Shown: positions 1 through 8,726 of the stretch, in pieces | Layout: each line of letters begins with the position of its first letter | How positions within the stretch are numbered: the stretch's first letter is position 1 | Origin: an uncultured Pseudomonadota bacterium | GTDB lineage: Bacteria; Pseudomonadota; Gammaproteobacteria; Burkholderiales; Eutrophovitaceae | Assembly: GCA_913057845.1 (NCBI GenBank) | Contig: CAJXPC010000018.1 | Location: forward strand, 1-12,544 | Length of the DNA: 12,544 nt | Reading direction: 5' to 3' | The notes under the pieces: generated by a model | What the model was told of the DNA's origin: nothing | Database searches by the model: none | The model's input: the letters and a program-made list of their open reading frames with translations, nothing else | Program-made: the position numbers and the translations under genes

Positions 1-39
1 CTCTATTCGTCGGCAGCGTCAGATGTGTATAAGAGACAG
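1..39 (+). other. Nextera/Tn5 sequencing adapter (artefact)
   Basis: Bases 7-39 match the 33-nt Nextera read-1 transposase adapter. Its last 19 bases (21-39) are the Tn5 mosaic end. Bases 1-6 (CTCTAT) are the last six bases of a Nextera i5 index. This is library DNA left on the contig, not genome. It creates an apparent ATG at 23 and the false N-terminal residues MCIRDS in front of the truncated clpA. Recognition is from knowledge of the published adapter sequence, and the 33 bases agree throughout. Confidence 0.97.
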
Positions 40-1564
40 CATGGGCGCGTTGCTGGCAGGTACCAAGTACCGAGGTGACTTTGAGCAGCGACTCAAAGCA
101 GTGCTCAAGCAACTTGAAAAACAACCGAATTCAATTTTGTTTGTGGATGAGATTCATACCATTATCGGTGCCGGTGCAGCTTCTGGTGGTACGCTTGACG
201 CTTCAAACTTATTGAAACCAGCTTTGTCTTCAGGGCAGCTTCGTTGCATCGGAGCGACAACCTATAATGAATACCGCGGTATCTTTGAGAAGGATCATGC
301 GTTGTCGCGGCGTTTCCAAAAAATTGATGTTGGAGAGCCGTCTGTTACTGAGACGGTATCGATCCTAAGGGGTCTTAAATCTAGATTTGAGGAGCACCAT
401 CAAGTTCGGTATACGGTGACCGCGCTCACTGCTGCTGCTGAATTATCTGCACGTTTTATTCACGACAGACATTTGCCTGACAAGGCAATTGACGTGATTG
501 ATGAGGCCGGTGCCGCACAGCGCATTGCTGTTGGTAAGAAGAAAAAGAAGGTAATCGGAAAATCAGAGATTGAGGAAATCATAGCTAAAATCGCGCGAGT
601 GCCCTCACAGAGCGTGTCGAATGATGACCGGTCCAAGCTGAAGACTTTAGACCGAGACCTTAATGCGGTGGTGTTTGGTCAGGAGCGTGCGATAGACGCT
701 TTATCCTCAGCCATCAAAATGGCTCGTAGTGGCTTGGGTAATCCTCGCAAACCAGTCGGTGCATTTTTATTCAGCGGACCAACTGGCGTTGGTAAAACTG
801 AAGTGGCTCGCCAGTTGGCGTATACCCTCGGCATTGAATTGGTCCGGTTTGATATGTCCGAATATATGGAGCGACACGCAGTATCACGATTGATCGGTGC
901 CCCACCGGGGTATGTTGGATTTGATCAGGGGGGGTTGCTGACGGAGGCTGTGGTTAAGCAGCCGCATTGTGTGCTGCTTTTGGATGAGATTGAAAAAGCA
1001 CACCCTGATATTTTCAATATCCTGCTACAGGTCATGGATCACGGGACGCTGACAGATAATAATGGGCGTAAAGCAGATTTTCGTAATGCGATCATTATTA
1101 TGACGACGAATGCTGGGGCCTCTGAAATATCGAAGAACACGATGGGCTTTACTGATGCCGTAACCGCTGGAGACGAGCTGGCCGAAATAAAACGGCAGTT
1201 TACACCTGAGTTTAGAAATCGATTAGATTCCATTGTCTCTTTTGGGGCGTTGTCTCAGGAGATTATCTTGAAGGTCGTAGATAAATTCCTAATGGAGTTG
1301 GAGCATCAATTGCAGGAGAAAAAGGTTGACGCGACATTCAGTTCAAAGCTGCGTGAGTATCTTGGTCGGAAAGGTTTCGATCCGTTGATGGGAGCTCGGC
1401 CTATGGCTCGACTTATACAAGATACCATTCGTCGTGCTCTAGCCGATGAGTTGCTCTTTGGTAAATTGTCATCAGGTGGTGATGTGGAGATAGATCTAGA
1501 TGACAATGACGAAATACTAATCCAAATTGCAAGCGAAAAATCTGGTCAGACGGCCACAGTTTAG
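40..1564 (+). CDS. clpA: ATP-dependent Clp protease ATP-binding subunit ClpA, 5'-truncated
   Basis: ClpA is the AAA+ unfoldase that feeds substrates, including N-degron proteins delivered by ClpS, into the ClpP peptidase in the cytoplasm. About 507 genomic residues remain; against the roughly 758-residue E. coli protein, about 250 N-terminal residues are missing (N-domain and D1 Walker A). What remains in order: the D1 pore loop KYRG just after the break, D1 Walker B (ILFVDE, about 134-155), the D1 arginine-finger region RRFQKI, D2 Walker A GPTGVGKT (776-799), the D2 pore loop GYVGFDQGG, D2 Walker B (VLLLDE, about 971-988), and the sensor-2 region GARPMAR near the C-terminus. The GYVGFDQGG loop and two-AAA architecture separate it from ClpX and fit ClpA better than ClpB, since no middle coiled coil is present. 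The true start lies left of the window; the ATG at 23 is adapter. clpS would be expected upstream but is not visible. It converges on the sulfurtransferase gene 19 bp away. Confidence 0.96.
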
Positions 1565-1583
1565 TGGAGAAAATGTCTACTGT

Positions 1584-2426
1584 TTAATCGTTAGCAATTG
1601 GTCGTGACGGGTCTGATATCCACTCACTCCAAGAACCTGGGTAGAGCTTTGAGTTTTTAATTCCAGCCACTTCCATCGCGAGAAGATTATGGCAGGCTGT
1701 TACGCCTGAGCCGCACTGATGGATGATTGTTTTGTCCAGATTGTCGCCCAAGATTCCTTCAAAGGCTTCTTTTAGATCTTTCGAAGCGAGGAATTTACCC
1801 GTACTGTCGAGGTTATCTTTGAAGAATCGGTTTATGGCTCCTGGAATATGTCCAGCAATAGGATCAATGCTTTCGTTTTGGCCATGGAATCTATCATTTG
1901 ACCGTGCATCAACGACTAATGTTTGTTCGTCGTCTAGATGCTGCAAAATAAAATCAGAATCAACAAGAATTGCCCTAAGTTCTGGTTCAAAGGTCTCGCA
2001 GCTATCTTGGTTGGGAGTGTCTAATGCTAAATTTTCTCCTTGATTAATCCACGCTTGCAGGCCTCCGTTGAGCACTGCGACGGCATCATGACCTAGCCAT
2101 TTGAGTAGCCACCATAGTCGTGATGCATAGGCCCCTCCTGCGTCATCGTATGCGACTACCTGGGTGGATTGGGTTACACCGCATACGCCGAGCCAGTTGG
2201 TGAAAGTCGACAATTCTGGGAGAGGGTGGCGGCCATTTTTTCCGTTTGTTTTCTGGGATAGCGACTTATCCATGGAGGCAAATATAGCATTTGGAATATG
2301 CCCTTTTTCATAATTATTTATTCCGTATTCAGAGTTGGTGAGCTCATGACGACAATCGAAAATCACTGTATTTGGTCGATCTATGATGGATGGTAGCTCG
2401 TCGGATTCAATTAGAGTGGTATACAT
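1584..2426 (-). CDS. sseA: 3-mercaptopyruvate sulfurtransferase (tandem rhodanese), SseA-like
   Basis: A 280-residue two-domain rhodanese that transfers sulfane sulfur from 3-mercaptopyruvate or thiosulfate to acceptors such as cyanide or thiols. The N-terminal rhodanese domain (about 5-125) is the non-catalytic copy, with FDCRH near residue 25 and an HIP motif. The catalytic domain (about 155-275) carries the loop CGSGVT with active-site Cys238. That loop is the mercaptopyruvate sulfurtransferase type; thiosulfate sulfurtransferases usually have CRKGVT. There is no signal peptide, so it should be cytoplasmic. The length matches the family (about 280). The start at 2426 has no clear Shine-Dalgarno sequence, but no better start lies nearby and the N-terminus aligns with the expected family start. 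It is transcribed divergently from xseB across 128 bp and convergently with clpA. Substrate preference is inferred from the loop alone. Confidence 0.9.
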   Translation of the reverse strand: MYTTLIESDELPSIIDRPNTVIFDCRHELTNSEYGINNYEKGHIPNAIFASMDKSLSQKTNGKNGRHPLPELSTFTNWLGVCGVTQSTQVVAYDDAGGAYASRLWWLLKWLGHDAVAVLNGGLQAWINQGENLALDTPNQDSCETFEPELRAILVDSDFILQHLDDEQTLVVDARSNDRFHGQNESIDPIAGHIPGAINRFFKDNLDSTGKFLASKDLKEAFEGILGDNLDKTIIHQCGSGVTACHNLLAMEVAGIKNSKLYPGSWSEWISDPSRPIAND

Positions 2427-2554
2427 ATATGAGTGGTGTATTAAATTATGTGTCTTATGCTGTTAGTAAAAGTTTGTGTTCGGATACATCGGGTAAACCA
2501 TGATGCTCGTCGCATGAGATAATTAAAACAGTAAATTAAGCCTTATTCCATATT

Positions 2555-2785
2555 ATGACAAAAGCCAAAGAAAAATTAACCTTTGAAAATGCGCTTACTG
2601 AGCTTGAGGTGATCGTTGAGAAGATGGAGGATGACGATACAACACTTGAAAATTCTTTATCGTTTTATAAACGAGGAGTTGAATTGTTGCAGTTTTGTCA
2701 AAAAGAACTAGAAGCAGCCCAGCGAGAAGTAAGTGTGCTTGAAGCCGGTATATTAAAAAAATTTGAAGGTATTGATGAGTCCTAA
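2555..2785 (+). CDS. xseB: Exodeoxyribonuclease VII small subunit
   Basis: A 76-residue protein matching the XseB family in length and sequence. It has the N-terminal pattern FENALTELEVIVEKMEDDD, then LENSLSFYKRGVELLQFCQ, then a C-terminal helix rich in Glu and Lys. XseB binds the XseA catalytic subunit to form exonuclease VII, which degrades single-stranded DNA from both ends. xseA is not in the window, which is normal because the two subunits are usually encoded apart. It is the first gene of an xseB-ispA-dxs cluster, a common gammaproteobacterial arrangement. No Shine-Dalgarno sequence is evident before the ATG at 2555. The last 11 bases overlap the start of ispA. Confidence 0.94.
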   Translation: MTKAKEKLTFENALTELEVIVEKMEDDDTTLENSLSFYKRGVELLQFCQKELEAAQREVSVLEAGILKKFEGIDES

Positions 2786-3671
2786 TTCCTTTGAGCAATG
2801 GAGACGGGATGTCGTGGCTCAGGTAGAACAGGGTTTAGACCAGTGCCTGCCGAGTATTGATCATGTCCCGACTCTATTGCATGCGGCGATGCATTACGCG
2901 ACTAAGAGCCCTGGAAAGCGTATCCGCAGTTTGATTGTTTGTGCTTGTGCGGATTTATTCGGAAGCAATATAGAGCGAGCCATACACAGCGCTATTTCCC
3001 TTGAGCTTATTCACACTTACTCACTCGTTCACGACGATTTGCCATGCATGGATAACGATGATTTGAGGAGAGGACAGCCGACTGTGCACGTCGCATTTGA
3101 TGAGGCAACGGCAATGCTGGTGGGCGATGCTCTCCAACCATTAGCCTTTAATGTCCTCGCTACTCAACCTATAGATATTAGTCATGAGGTTCGAGTGCGA
3201 CAAATCCATTTGCTATCTGAGGCGGCCGGCGCGCAAGGTATGGTCGGAGGGCAGGCGATTGATCTGGCCCAGGTTGGTTTAAAGATGAGTCAGTCGGAAC
3301 TGGAGTTGATGCACTCGAAAAAAACTGGAGCTTTATTTTTAGCAAGCGCTGAGATTGGTGCCTTGTGTGGGTTAGAGTATGAAGAGTTGTATCAAGACCC
3401 TCTCCGAAGTTGTGCCCGTTATATAGGATTAGGTTTCCAAGTGATTGATGACATACTCGATGCGAGTTCATCTACAGAAGTTTTAGGAAAATCTGCTGGG
3501 AAAGACCTCAGGGATAACAAACCTACCTATGTAACTTCGTTTGGGTTGGCTCGCGCTAAAGAGATGGCAAGTGAACTCGCAGAACGCACAGAAGAAAGTC
3601 TGATGTGTCTTCCACGGAGTGGGGGCTACTTAAGTGATATTGCTAAACTCGTCTTCAATAGGGCGTCATAG
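2775..3671 (+). CDS. ispA: Farnesyl diphosphate synthase (short-chain trans-prenyltransferase)
   Basis: A 298-residue enzyme that condenses IPP with DMAPP/GPP to give farnesyl diphosphate, precursor of undecaprenyl phosphate, quinone side chains and heme O. The all-helical prenyltransferase fold is shown by GKRIRS (from residue 47), the first Asp-rich motif DDLPCMDND (87-95, with the bacterial two-residue insertion), the KTGA motif, and the second Asp-rich motif DDILD (225-229). The TYS triplet before the first Asp-rich motif is as in E. coli IspA and supports a C15 product. I chose ATG 2775 because GAAGGT (2765-2770) sits 4 bp upstream of it. A TTG at 2763 would add four residues without a ribosome site. 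It overlaps xseB by 11 bp, which suggests translational coupling, and dxs follows 11 bp downstream. Confidence 0.95.
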   Translation: MSPNSFEQWRRDVVAQVEQGLDQCLPSIDHVPTLLHAAMHYATKSPGKRIRSLIVCACADLFGSNIERAIHSAISLELIHTYSLVHDDLPCMDNDDLRRGQPTVHVAFDEATAMLVGDALQPLAFNVLATQPIDISHEVRVRQIHLLSEAAGAQGMVGGQAIDLAQVGLKMSQSELELMHSKKTGALFLASAEIGALCGLEYEELYQDPLRSCARYIGLGFQVIDDILDASSSTEVLGKSAGKDLRDNKPTYVTSFGLARAKEMASELAERTEESLMCLPRSGGYLSDIAKLVFNRAS

Positions 3672-3682
3672 AAAGATTATCG

Positions 3683-5524
3683 GTGGATATGTACCAACTA
3701 CTCAAGACGATTAATAATCCGGAGGACGTTAGAGCTCTTCATAAAAAGGAATTGAGTCAGCTCGCCACTGAGTTGAGAGACTTCATTATGGATAGCGTGT
3801 CTAAGACGGGTGGTCATCTCGCATCTAATTTAGGAACGGTGGAATTAACTATTGCGCTTCATTATATTTTTGATACACCTAAGGATAAGTTGGTTTGGGA
3901 TGTCGGCCATCAAACTTATGCACACAAGATCCTAACTGGTCGCCGTGACCAGATGGGCACGCTGAGAAAATTTGGTGGCATAGCAGGATTTCCGAGCCGA
4001 GAAGAAAGTGAATATGATAGCTTCGGTACAGCGCACTCTAGTACCTCGATCAGTGCGGCGTTAGGAATGGCAGTTAGCGCGCAATTAAGAGGCGAGGAGA
4101 GCAGAGTCGTAGCGGTTATCGGAGACGGGGCGATGTCCGCTGGAATGGCGTTTGAAGCACTGAATAACGCTGGCGCTATGGATGCAAATATTCTCGTTGT
4201 TTTGAATGACAATGATATGTCTATTTCAGAAAATGTTGGGGCGCTTAACAATTATCTTGCTAGACTTTTGTCTGGTCGGTTTTACTCCGCGGCCTGGAAG
4301 GCAGGAGAAACCGTATTTAAGAAAATCCCTCCAGTTATTGAGTTGGCGCGGCGTGCTGAGGAACATGTTAAGGGTATGGTTATGCCTGGGACTCTCTTTG
4401 AAGAGTTTGGGTTTAATTATATTGGCCCGATTGATGGGCACGACATAGCTGCTCTATGTGCGACGCTACGTAATTTGAGAAAACTCAAGGGTCCTCAATT
4501 TCTTCATGTCGTTACGAGGAAAGGTAAGGGTTATCAGCGAGCTGAGGAAGATGCCATTCTCTACCACGGCGTGGGCACCTTTGATCCTCTAGAGGGTATC
4601 CAAAAAAAATCGAGTCATAATCAAACCTATACTCAAGTGTTTGGTCGATGGCTTTGTGATGTAGCAGCTAAGGACGACAGACTGATTGGCATCACGCCAG
4701 CAATGCGGGAAGGGTCTGGTTTAGTCGAGTTCTCTCAACAGTATCCAGAGCGTTATTTTGATGTCGGCATTGCTGAGCAACATGCAGTTACATTCGCAGC
4801 AGGTTTGGCGACTGAAGGTTTTAAGCCGGTATTGGCGATATATTCGACGTTTTTACAAAGAGCTTACGATCAGTTGATTCACGATGTATGCATACAAAAT
4901 CTTGATGTAACCTTTGCGTTAGATCGAAGCGGACTGGTGGGGGCTGATGGGCCAACGCACCATGGCGCATTTGATTTAGCTTATCTTCGTTGTATCCCTA
5001 ATATTGTGATCATGACGCCGAGTGACGCAACGCAATGTGCAGATATGTTAAGTTTGGCTTATGAGCACTCTGGGCCAGCGGTAGTCAGATACCCAAGGGG
5101 CGACGCTCTGGTCACTACGCATGATGTTGGCCGAACGGTTCAGATGGGTAAGGCGGAACTTGTTAAAGAGGGAGCTGCTGGAGTGGCCATTCTTGTTTTT
5201 GGACCTCTTCTTCAAGTGGTGCTTCGTACTGCTGATCAATTAAACGCAACCGTTGTGGATATGAGATTTGTGAAACCTTTGGATGTCGACATGGTCGAAC
5301 GGATTGCAGAAAAAAATTCGCTCATCGTGACCGTAGAGGATGGTGTGGCAATGGGTGGTGGTGGTTCTGCAGTGTGTGAGATATTAGAGCAGAAAGATTT
5401 AAGGGTGTTACGGATTGGATTGCCGGACAAATTCGTAACACATGGGGATACGTCTTTACTACTAAAGGAATGTGGTTTAGACGAACAGGGTATCCTTGAG
5501 CGAGTTAATGCCTATATGAGATGA
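3683..5524 (+). CDS. dxs: 1-deoxy-D-xylulose-5-phosphate synthase
   Basis: A 613-residue thiamine-diphosphate enzyme that joins pyruvate and glyceraldehyde-3-phosphate to make DXP, the first step of the MEP isoprenoid pathway and also feeding thiamine and pyridoxal synthesis. Visible motifs: GGH at 43-45, VGHQ at about 74-77, the ThDP/Mg motif GDG (147-149) with the matching NDN (175-177), the [10 protein letters not shown] segment, and [14 protein letters not shown] containing the catalytic Glu of the second domain. The C-terminal transketolase domain ends with the usual RFVKPLD and VTVEDG motifs. Length is close to E. coli Dxs (620). The start GTG 3683 is preferred over ATG 3689 because GAAAG (3671-3675) lies 7 bp before the GTG but 13 bp before the ATG; the difference is two residues. 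It lies directly behind ispA, so two isoprenoid enzymes are probably co-transcribed. Confidence 0.97.
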   Translation: MDMYQLLKTINNPEDVRALHKKELSQLATELRDFIMDSVSKTGGHLASNLGTVELTIALHYIFDTPKDKLVWDVGHQTYAHKILTGRRDQMGTLRKFGGIAGFPSREESEYDSFGTAHSSTSISAALGMAVSAQLRGEESRVVAVIGDGAMSAGMAFEALNNAGAMDANILVVLNDNDMSISENVGALNNYLARLLSGRFYSAAWKAGETVFKKIPPVIELARRAEEHVKGMVMPGTLFEEFGFNYIGPIDGHDIAALCATLRNLRKLKGPQFLHVVTRKGKGYQRAEEDAILYHGVGTFDPLEGIQKKSSHNQTYTQVFGRWLCDVAAKDDRLIGITPAMREGSGLVEFSQQYPERYFDVGIAEQHAVTFAAGLATEGFKPVLAIYSTFLQRAYDQLIHDVCIQNLDVTFALDRSGLVGADGPTHHGAFDLAYLRCIPNIVIMTPSDATQCADMLSLAYEHSGPAVVRYPRGDALVTTHDVGRTVQMGKAELVKEGAAGVAILVFGPLLQVVLRTADQLNATVVDMRFVKPLDVDMVERIAEKNSLIVTVEDGVAMGGGGSAVCEILEQKDLRVLRIGLPDKFVTHGDTSLLLKECGLDEQGILERVNAYMR

Positions 5525-5553
5525 ATTGATCTCGGTAAGTATTAATTTTGATT

Positions 5554-5575
5554 AAGGTATAATTAATATAACCTT
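5554..5575. promoter_or_regulatory. Candidate operator/promoter dyad upstream of folE2
   Basis: A 22-bp imperfect dyad with arms AAGGT and ACCTT (5554-5558, 5571-5575) and a self-complementary centre ATTAAT; 16 of 22 positions are symmetric. It covers a perfect -10-like TATAAT (5558-5563) that has no convincing -35 hexamer upstream, as expected for an activated or repressed promoter. The sequence stands 19 bp before folE2. Zinc-responsive Zur boxes are AT-rich dyads with TATAAC-type halves, and the right half here contains TATAAC. The spacing between halves is wider than the canonical box, so assignment to Zur is only a suggestion. Confidence 0.35.
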
Positions 5576-5594
5576 TTAAAGCAAGGTATTAGCA

Positions 5595-6386
5595 ATGAAT
5601 TCACCAACAGATTTAAGTATCCCTGACGTACAAAATTCAATTGATAGTCGACACTTGGCTATTGATAAAGTGGGCATCAAGGCTATTCGTCACCCCGTCA
5701 AAGTCGCGGACAAGTCAGAGGGTATCCAGCACACCATAGCGATGTTTAATATGTATGTTGAGCTCCCACACAATTTCAAAGGGACTCATATGTCCCGTTT
5801 TGTTGAGATTCTTAACGAGCAAGACCGAGAAATATCTGTTGAGTCGTTTGAAGTCATTCTCCGAACAATGTTAGATCGATTGGAGTCGGATTCCGGGTAT
5901 ATCGAAATGACGTTTCCATATTTCCTTCAAAAATCAGCACCTGTGTCAAAAGTAAAAAGCTTGTCTGATTACGAGGTGACATTTAAGGGGCAGGTGACTA
6001 AGGGAGATTACAAGTTAGAGATGAAGGTGGTGGTTCCGGTGACTAGCTTGTGTCCTTGTTCAAAAAAGATTTCAGACTATGGGGCCCACAATCAACGGTC
6101 TCATGTCACTATTTCTGCTGTGACTAATGCGCATGTTTGGATTGAGGAGTTGATTGCAGTGGCTGAAGAGCAGGCATCCTGCGAATTATATGGTCTTTTG
6201 AAGAGGCCAGATGAAAAATATGTTACTGAAAAAGCTTACGACAATCCCAAATTCGTTGAAGATATGGTGCGAGATGTAGCGACCGCGCTGAATGGGATAG
6301 ATCGAATAGATACCTATGTTGTTGAGTCAGAAAACTTTGAGTCGATCCACAATCATTCTGCGTACGCTATGATTGTGAAAATTTAG
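5595..6386 (+). CDS. folE2: GTP cyclohydrolase FolE2 (type IB)
   Basis: A 263-residue enzyme converting GTP to 7,8-dihydroneopterin triphosphate, the first step of folate (and 7-deazaguanine) synthesis, by the IB family that works with Mn or other metals in place of Zn. Recognisable blocks: IRHPV (31-35), GTHMSRF (63-69), [10 protein letters not shown] (151-160), GAHNQRS (163-169), [21 protein letters not shown] (203-223). The metal ligands known in Neisseria FolE2 (Cys, His, Glu, His) fall at Cys153, His165, Glu207 and His252 with a constant offset of 6, so the active site looks complete. AAGG (5583-5586) lies 8 bp before the ATG. A possible promoter dyad lies between dxs and this gene, so it may be regulated apart from the isoprenoid cluster. 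It converges on yajQ, with 4 bp between stops. Confidence 0.96.
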   Translation: MNSPTDLSIPDVQNSIDSRHLAIDKVGIKAIRHPVKVADKSEGIQHTIAMFNMYVELPHNFKGTHMSRFVEILNEQDREISVESFEVILRTMLDRLESDSGYIEMTFPYFLQKSAPVSKVKSLSDYEVTFKGQVTKGDYKLEMKVVVPVTSLCPCSKKISDYGAHNQRSHVTISAVTNAHVWIEELIAVAEEQASCELYGLLKRPDEKYVTEKAYDNPKFVEDMVRDVATALNGIDRIDTYVVESENFESIHNHSAYAMIVKI

Positions 6387-6408
6387 ATGGTTAATCCCTA
6401 AAGTTTTT
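6378..6408. terminator. Weak bidirectional hairpin at the folE2/yajQ convergence
   Basis: AAAATTTAG (6378-6386) can pair with CTAAAGTTTT (6398-6407, one bulged G) around an 11-nt loop, and a short T tract follows on the plus strand. It spans both stop codons of two convergent genes. The stem is AT-only except for one pair, so it is a weak terminator at best. Confidence 0.28.
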
Positions 6409-6879
6409 ATACTGAAGAGGTACGTCTTTAATTTCTGTTTTAAGCAGGGAAATCACTTCTTGAAGTGTGTCTCGCTTCGCTCCAGAGAATCTTACAACAT
6501 CTCCTTGGATTGAACCCTGCGCTTTCAGTTTGTTGTCTTTAACTGCCTTAATGATTTTTTTGCCCAACTCCTTGTCTATGCCAGACAGAACCGTGACGAC
6601 TCGTTTAACTTTGTCGCCACTTATTTTTTCTAACTTTTCCTTAGTGAGACTTCGAATATCTATTTCTCTCTTAGTCATTTTTCCGATCATTACATCGTAT
6701 ACCTGACTCATTTTAAATTCGTCGTCAGCAAAGACTGTGATCTCTTGTTTTTCGGATAGTTCTATTCGAGCGTCAGAGCCTTTGAAATCAAAACGATTAC
6801 TTATTTCTTTGTTGGACTGATCAACCGCATTCCGCAATTCGACTTTATCAACCTCTGTGACTACATCAAATGATGGCAT
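6391..6879 (-). CDS. yajQ: YajQ family nucleotide-binding protein
   Basis: A 162-residue member of the YajQ (UPF0234) family, which has two ferredoxin-like domains; some members (for example in Xanthomonas) are reported cyclic-di-GMP effectors, while the E. coli protein was shown to bind nucleotides/tRNA. Diagnostic sequence: the N-terminal [11 protein letters not shown] with [19 protein letters not shown], the [28 protein letters not shown] core (about 110-137), and the C-terminal QYKNFRD. Length equals the usual 163. The start at 6879 is supported by AGGAG (minus strand, 6885-6889) placed 6-7 bp upstream. It follows the HslV-like gene by 17 bp on the same strand, so co-transcription is likely. 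Whether this copy binds c-di-GMP cannot be told from sequence alone. Confidence 0.95.
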   Translation of the reverse strand: MPSFDVVTEVDKVELRNAVDQSNKEISNRFDFKGSDARIELSEKQEITVFADDEFKMSQVYDVMIGKMTKREIDIRSLTKEKLEKISGDKVKRVVTVLSGIDKELGKKIIKAVKDNKLKAQGSIQGDVVRFSGAKRDTLQEVISLLKTEIKDVPLQYKNFRD

Positions 6880-6896
6880 GAGAACTCCTAGCTTAA

Positions 6897-7469
6897 CTAA
6901 ATTAGTTTAATTTTATGAGAGTCTAAGGGTAGCCCAGTCCCGTCGTCAAATTCGGATGCGGCTTCTATACTTTTTCTGGCAATCGTTTCCGCACCGATCT
7001 CTGGGGACTCGTACATGGACCACATGGACCCCAATGCGTAATCGCTGCCACTACCATAAGCGTAGAAACGTGTGAATTCTTGAACAGTACGGTGTCCCGA
7101 GACCCCAAAGATCCCGTAAGGGTTTGCAATCAGCACATCCATTCTAGATGATTCAATCGCATCTTCTTTGTCTTCCTCAGGCATCAGAAAATATTTTTCT
7201 TTAAGTTTTAGGTGTAATTGGTTCCAGGTGCTGAAAATTTCTTCTACAGATCTAAGTTTAATCTGCTGGGAAGTCTCATCAAAATATTCTCTTAGGATTA
7301 ACTTAAACGTTGCATTACCGGTGACGGCGATTAAATTATCGCCCACCTGAATAATTTTTCCTGAGTTTTGAATGTATTTAGCACTTTCTTTCCCTGAACC
7401 CCACTTAGTCAGTGTGTCGGCCGCGATCGCTATTTCCCCATCTTTTCTAACAACAGAAATTGTGGTCAT
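6897..7469 (-). CDS. Proteasome/HslV-like threonine peptidase (BPH-type, solitary)
   Basis: A 190-residue protein of the proteasome beta/HslV Ntn-hydrolase superfamily. After Met removal the chain begins with Thr (MTTISVVRK), the expected N-terminal nucleophile. Asp18 in IAADT and Lys38 in SGKII sit where the catalytic Asp17 and Lys33 of proteasome-type enzymes fall. [10 protein letters not shown] (138-147) is the conserved Gly-Ser-Gly segment. It is longer than HslV (about 175) and lacks HslV-typical GDGQATLG and the usual C-terminal block; its overall look is closer to the solitary bacterial proteasome homologue (BPH) group, though I judge this from memory of the family. No hslU or other AAA+ partner is adjacent. 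It starts 3 bp after argG with no visible ribosome site, so translation is probably coupled to argG, and it is 17 bp ahead of yajQ. It is probably cytoplasmic and multimeric, with unknown substrate. Such proteins are often mislabelled, for example as transporters. Confidence 0.75.
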   Translation of the reverse strand: MTTISVVRKDGEIAIAADTLTKWGSGKESAKYIQNSGKIIQVGDNLIAVTGNATFKLILREYFDETSQQIKLRSVEEIFSTWNQLHLKLKEKYFLMPEEDKEDAIESSRMDVLIANPYGIFGVSGHRTVQEFTRFYAYGSGSDYALGSMWSMYESPEIGAETIARKSIEAASEFDDGTGLPLDSHKIKLI

Positions 7470-7472
7470 TTT

Positions 7473-8702
7473 TTATTTTTTTGCCAACTTCGAATTTTGT
7501 TTGGCGCCTATTCTTAGTCTCAGTGCATTGAGTTTGATAAACCCTTCAGCATCTGCTTGGTTATAGGCGCCTTTGTCGTCTTCGAAGCTAGCGATGCGCC
7601 CATCGAACAACGAGTTTCGAGAGGATTTCCTTCCCAGTACTTGGACATTGCCTTTGTAGAGTTTTAACTCTACCGTCCCGTTAACCGGTCGTTGAGATTC
7701 ATTAATTAGGTTTTGAATCAGGAGCCTTTCCGGGCTGAACCAGTATCCGTTATAGATTAGTCGTGCATAGCGCGGCATGAGGTCGTCTTTTAGCGCCAAG
7801 ACTTCCCGGTCAAGCGTTATTGATTCAATGGCTCGGTGAGCCTTTAACATTATGGCGCCTCCGGGAGTTTCGTAGCACCCCCTAGACTTCATACCCACAT
7901 AGCGATTCTCTACCAAATCTAGACGACCGATCCCATGTTTACCGCCGAGTCTATTTAGTTCGCCTAGCACGTTGGCTGGAGATAATTTTTTCCCATTGAT
8001 AGCTGAGATATCGCCACTTTTGTAGGTTAATTGAATCAATTCTCCACGCGCAGGTGCTTTTTCAGGAGACACGGTCATTCGCCACATGCTCTCTTCGGGA
8101 GCGGCATTAGGATCTTCAAGAACACCACCCTCATAAGAGACATGAAGTAGGTTTGCATCCATGGAGTAGGGTGCGGCCCCTTTCTTCTTCTTAAAGTCGA
8201 CTGGGATTCCCTGTTTTTCGGCATAAGCAATGAGCTTTTCTCGGGATAATAAATCCCATTCACGCCAGGGTGCGATTACCTTAACGTCTGGCATGAGCGC
8301 ATAGGCGCCTAATTCGAATCTAACCTGATCATTACCTTTCCCAGTTGCTCCATGTGAAATTGCATTTGCTCCGGTTTTTTTGGCAATTTCGATCAGTCTT
8401 TTAGCAATTAAAGGCCTTGCTATGGAGGTGCCGAGAAGGTATTCACCCTCGTACACTGTGTTGGCTCGAAACATGGGGAATACGTAGTCACGTACAAATT
8501 CTTCTTTTAAGTCTTCTATGAAAATTTGTTTGACTCCTGCGGCTTCTGCTTTTCTACGTGCCGGCTCAACTTCTTCTTTTTGGCCCAGGTCCGCCGTAAA
8601 TGTAACCACTTCACACTCGTATGTTTCTTGCAGCCATTTAAGAATGACTGATGTATCTAAACCACCCGAGTAAGCTAAAACAATTTTTTCAACTTTTTTC
8701 AT
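7473..8702 (-). CDS. argG: Argininosuccinate synthase
   Basis: A 409-residue cytoplasmic enzyme that makes argininosuccinate from citrulline and aspartate with ATP cleaved to AMP and PPi, the penultimate arginine step. The N-terminal ATP pyrophosphatase (PP-loop) motif YSGGLDTS is at residues 11-18. Further family blocks are [37 protein letters not shown] (substrate loop) and [11 protein letters not shown]. Length is typical of the roughly 400-residue bacterial form, not the longer E. coli type (447). The start at 8702 gives the canonical N-terminus; an AAAAGAA stretch upstream is a weak ribosome site. The secreted MORN gene ends 24 bp before it, and argF-argD lie farther upstream on the same strand, so it belongs to an arginine cluster. 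Confidence 0.97.
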   Translation of the reverse strand: MKKVEKIVLAYSGGLDTSVILKWLQETYECEVVTFTADLGQKEEVEPARRKAEAAGVKQIFIEDLKEEFVRDYVFPMFRANTVYEGEYLLGTSIARPLIAKRLIEIAKKTGANAISHGATGKGNDQVRFELGAYALMPDVKVIAPWREWDLLSREKLIAYAEKQGIPVDFKKKKGAAPYSMDANLLHVSYEGGVLEDPNAAPEESMWRMTVSPEKAPARGELIQLTYKSGDISAINGKKLSPANVLGELNRLGGKHGIGRLDLVENRYVGMKSRGCYETPGGAIMLKAHRAIESITLDREVLALKDDLMPRYARLIYNGYWFSPERLLIQNLINESQRPVNGTVELKLYKGNVQVLGRKSSRNSLFDGRIASFEDDKGAYNQADAEGFIKLNALRLRIGAKQNSKLAKK

Positions 8703-8726
8703 ACGTTCTTTTCGTTCAATAATAAA

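Noticed and set aside
23..1564. ClpA as a complete short protein starting at 23.
   Set aside because: The start codon and first six residues are adapter. The reading frame begins inside the D1 domain of a normal ClpA.
1565..1583. Terminator between convergent clpA and sseA.
   Set aside because: Only a 6-bp stem with a G-T pair can be drawn, with no T tract; too weak to call.
2427..2554. Divergent promoters between sseA and xseB.
   Set aside because: The 128 bp are AT-rich and must hold promoters, but I found no hexamer pair with acceptable spacing in either direction.
2763..2774. TTG start for ispA at 2763.
   Set aside because: The ATG at 2775 has GAAGGT 4 bp upstream and matches the family N-terminus better.
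3916..4251. Antisense and out-of-frame open frames inside dxs, argG, argD and others.
   Set aside because: They lie wholly within well-supported genes, have no ribosome sites, and their translations show no recognisable family pattern.
6897..7469. Plain hslV annotation for the Ntn hydrolase.
   Set aside because: No hslU is adjacent, the length is 190 rather than about 175, and typical HslV motifs beyond the catalytic core are missing.
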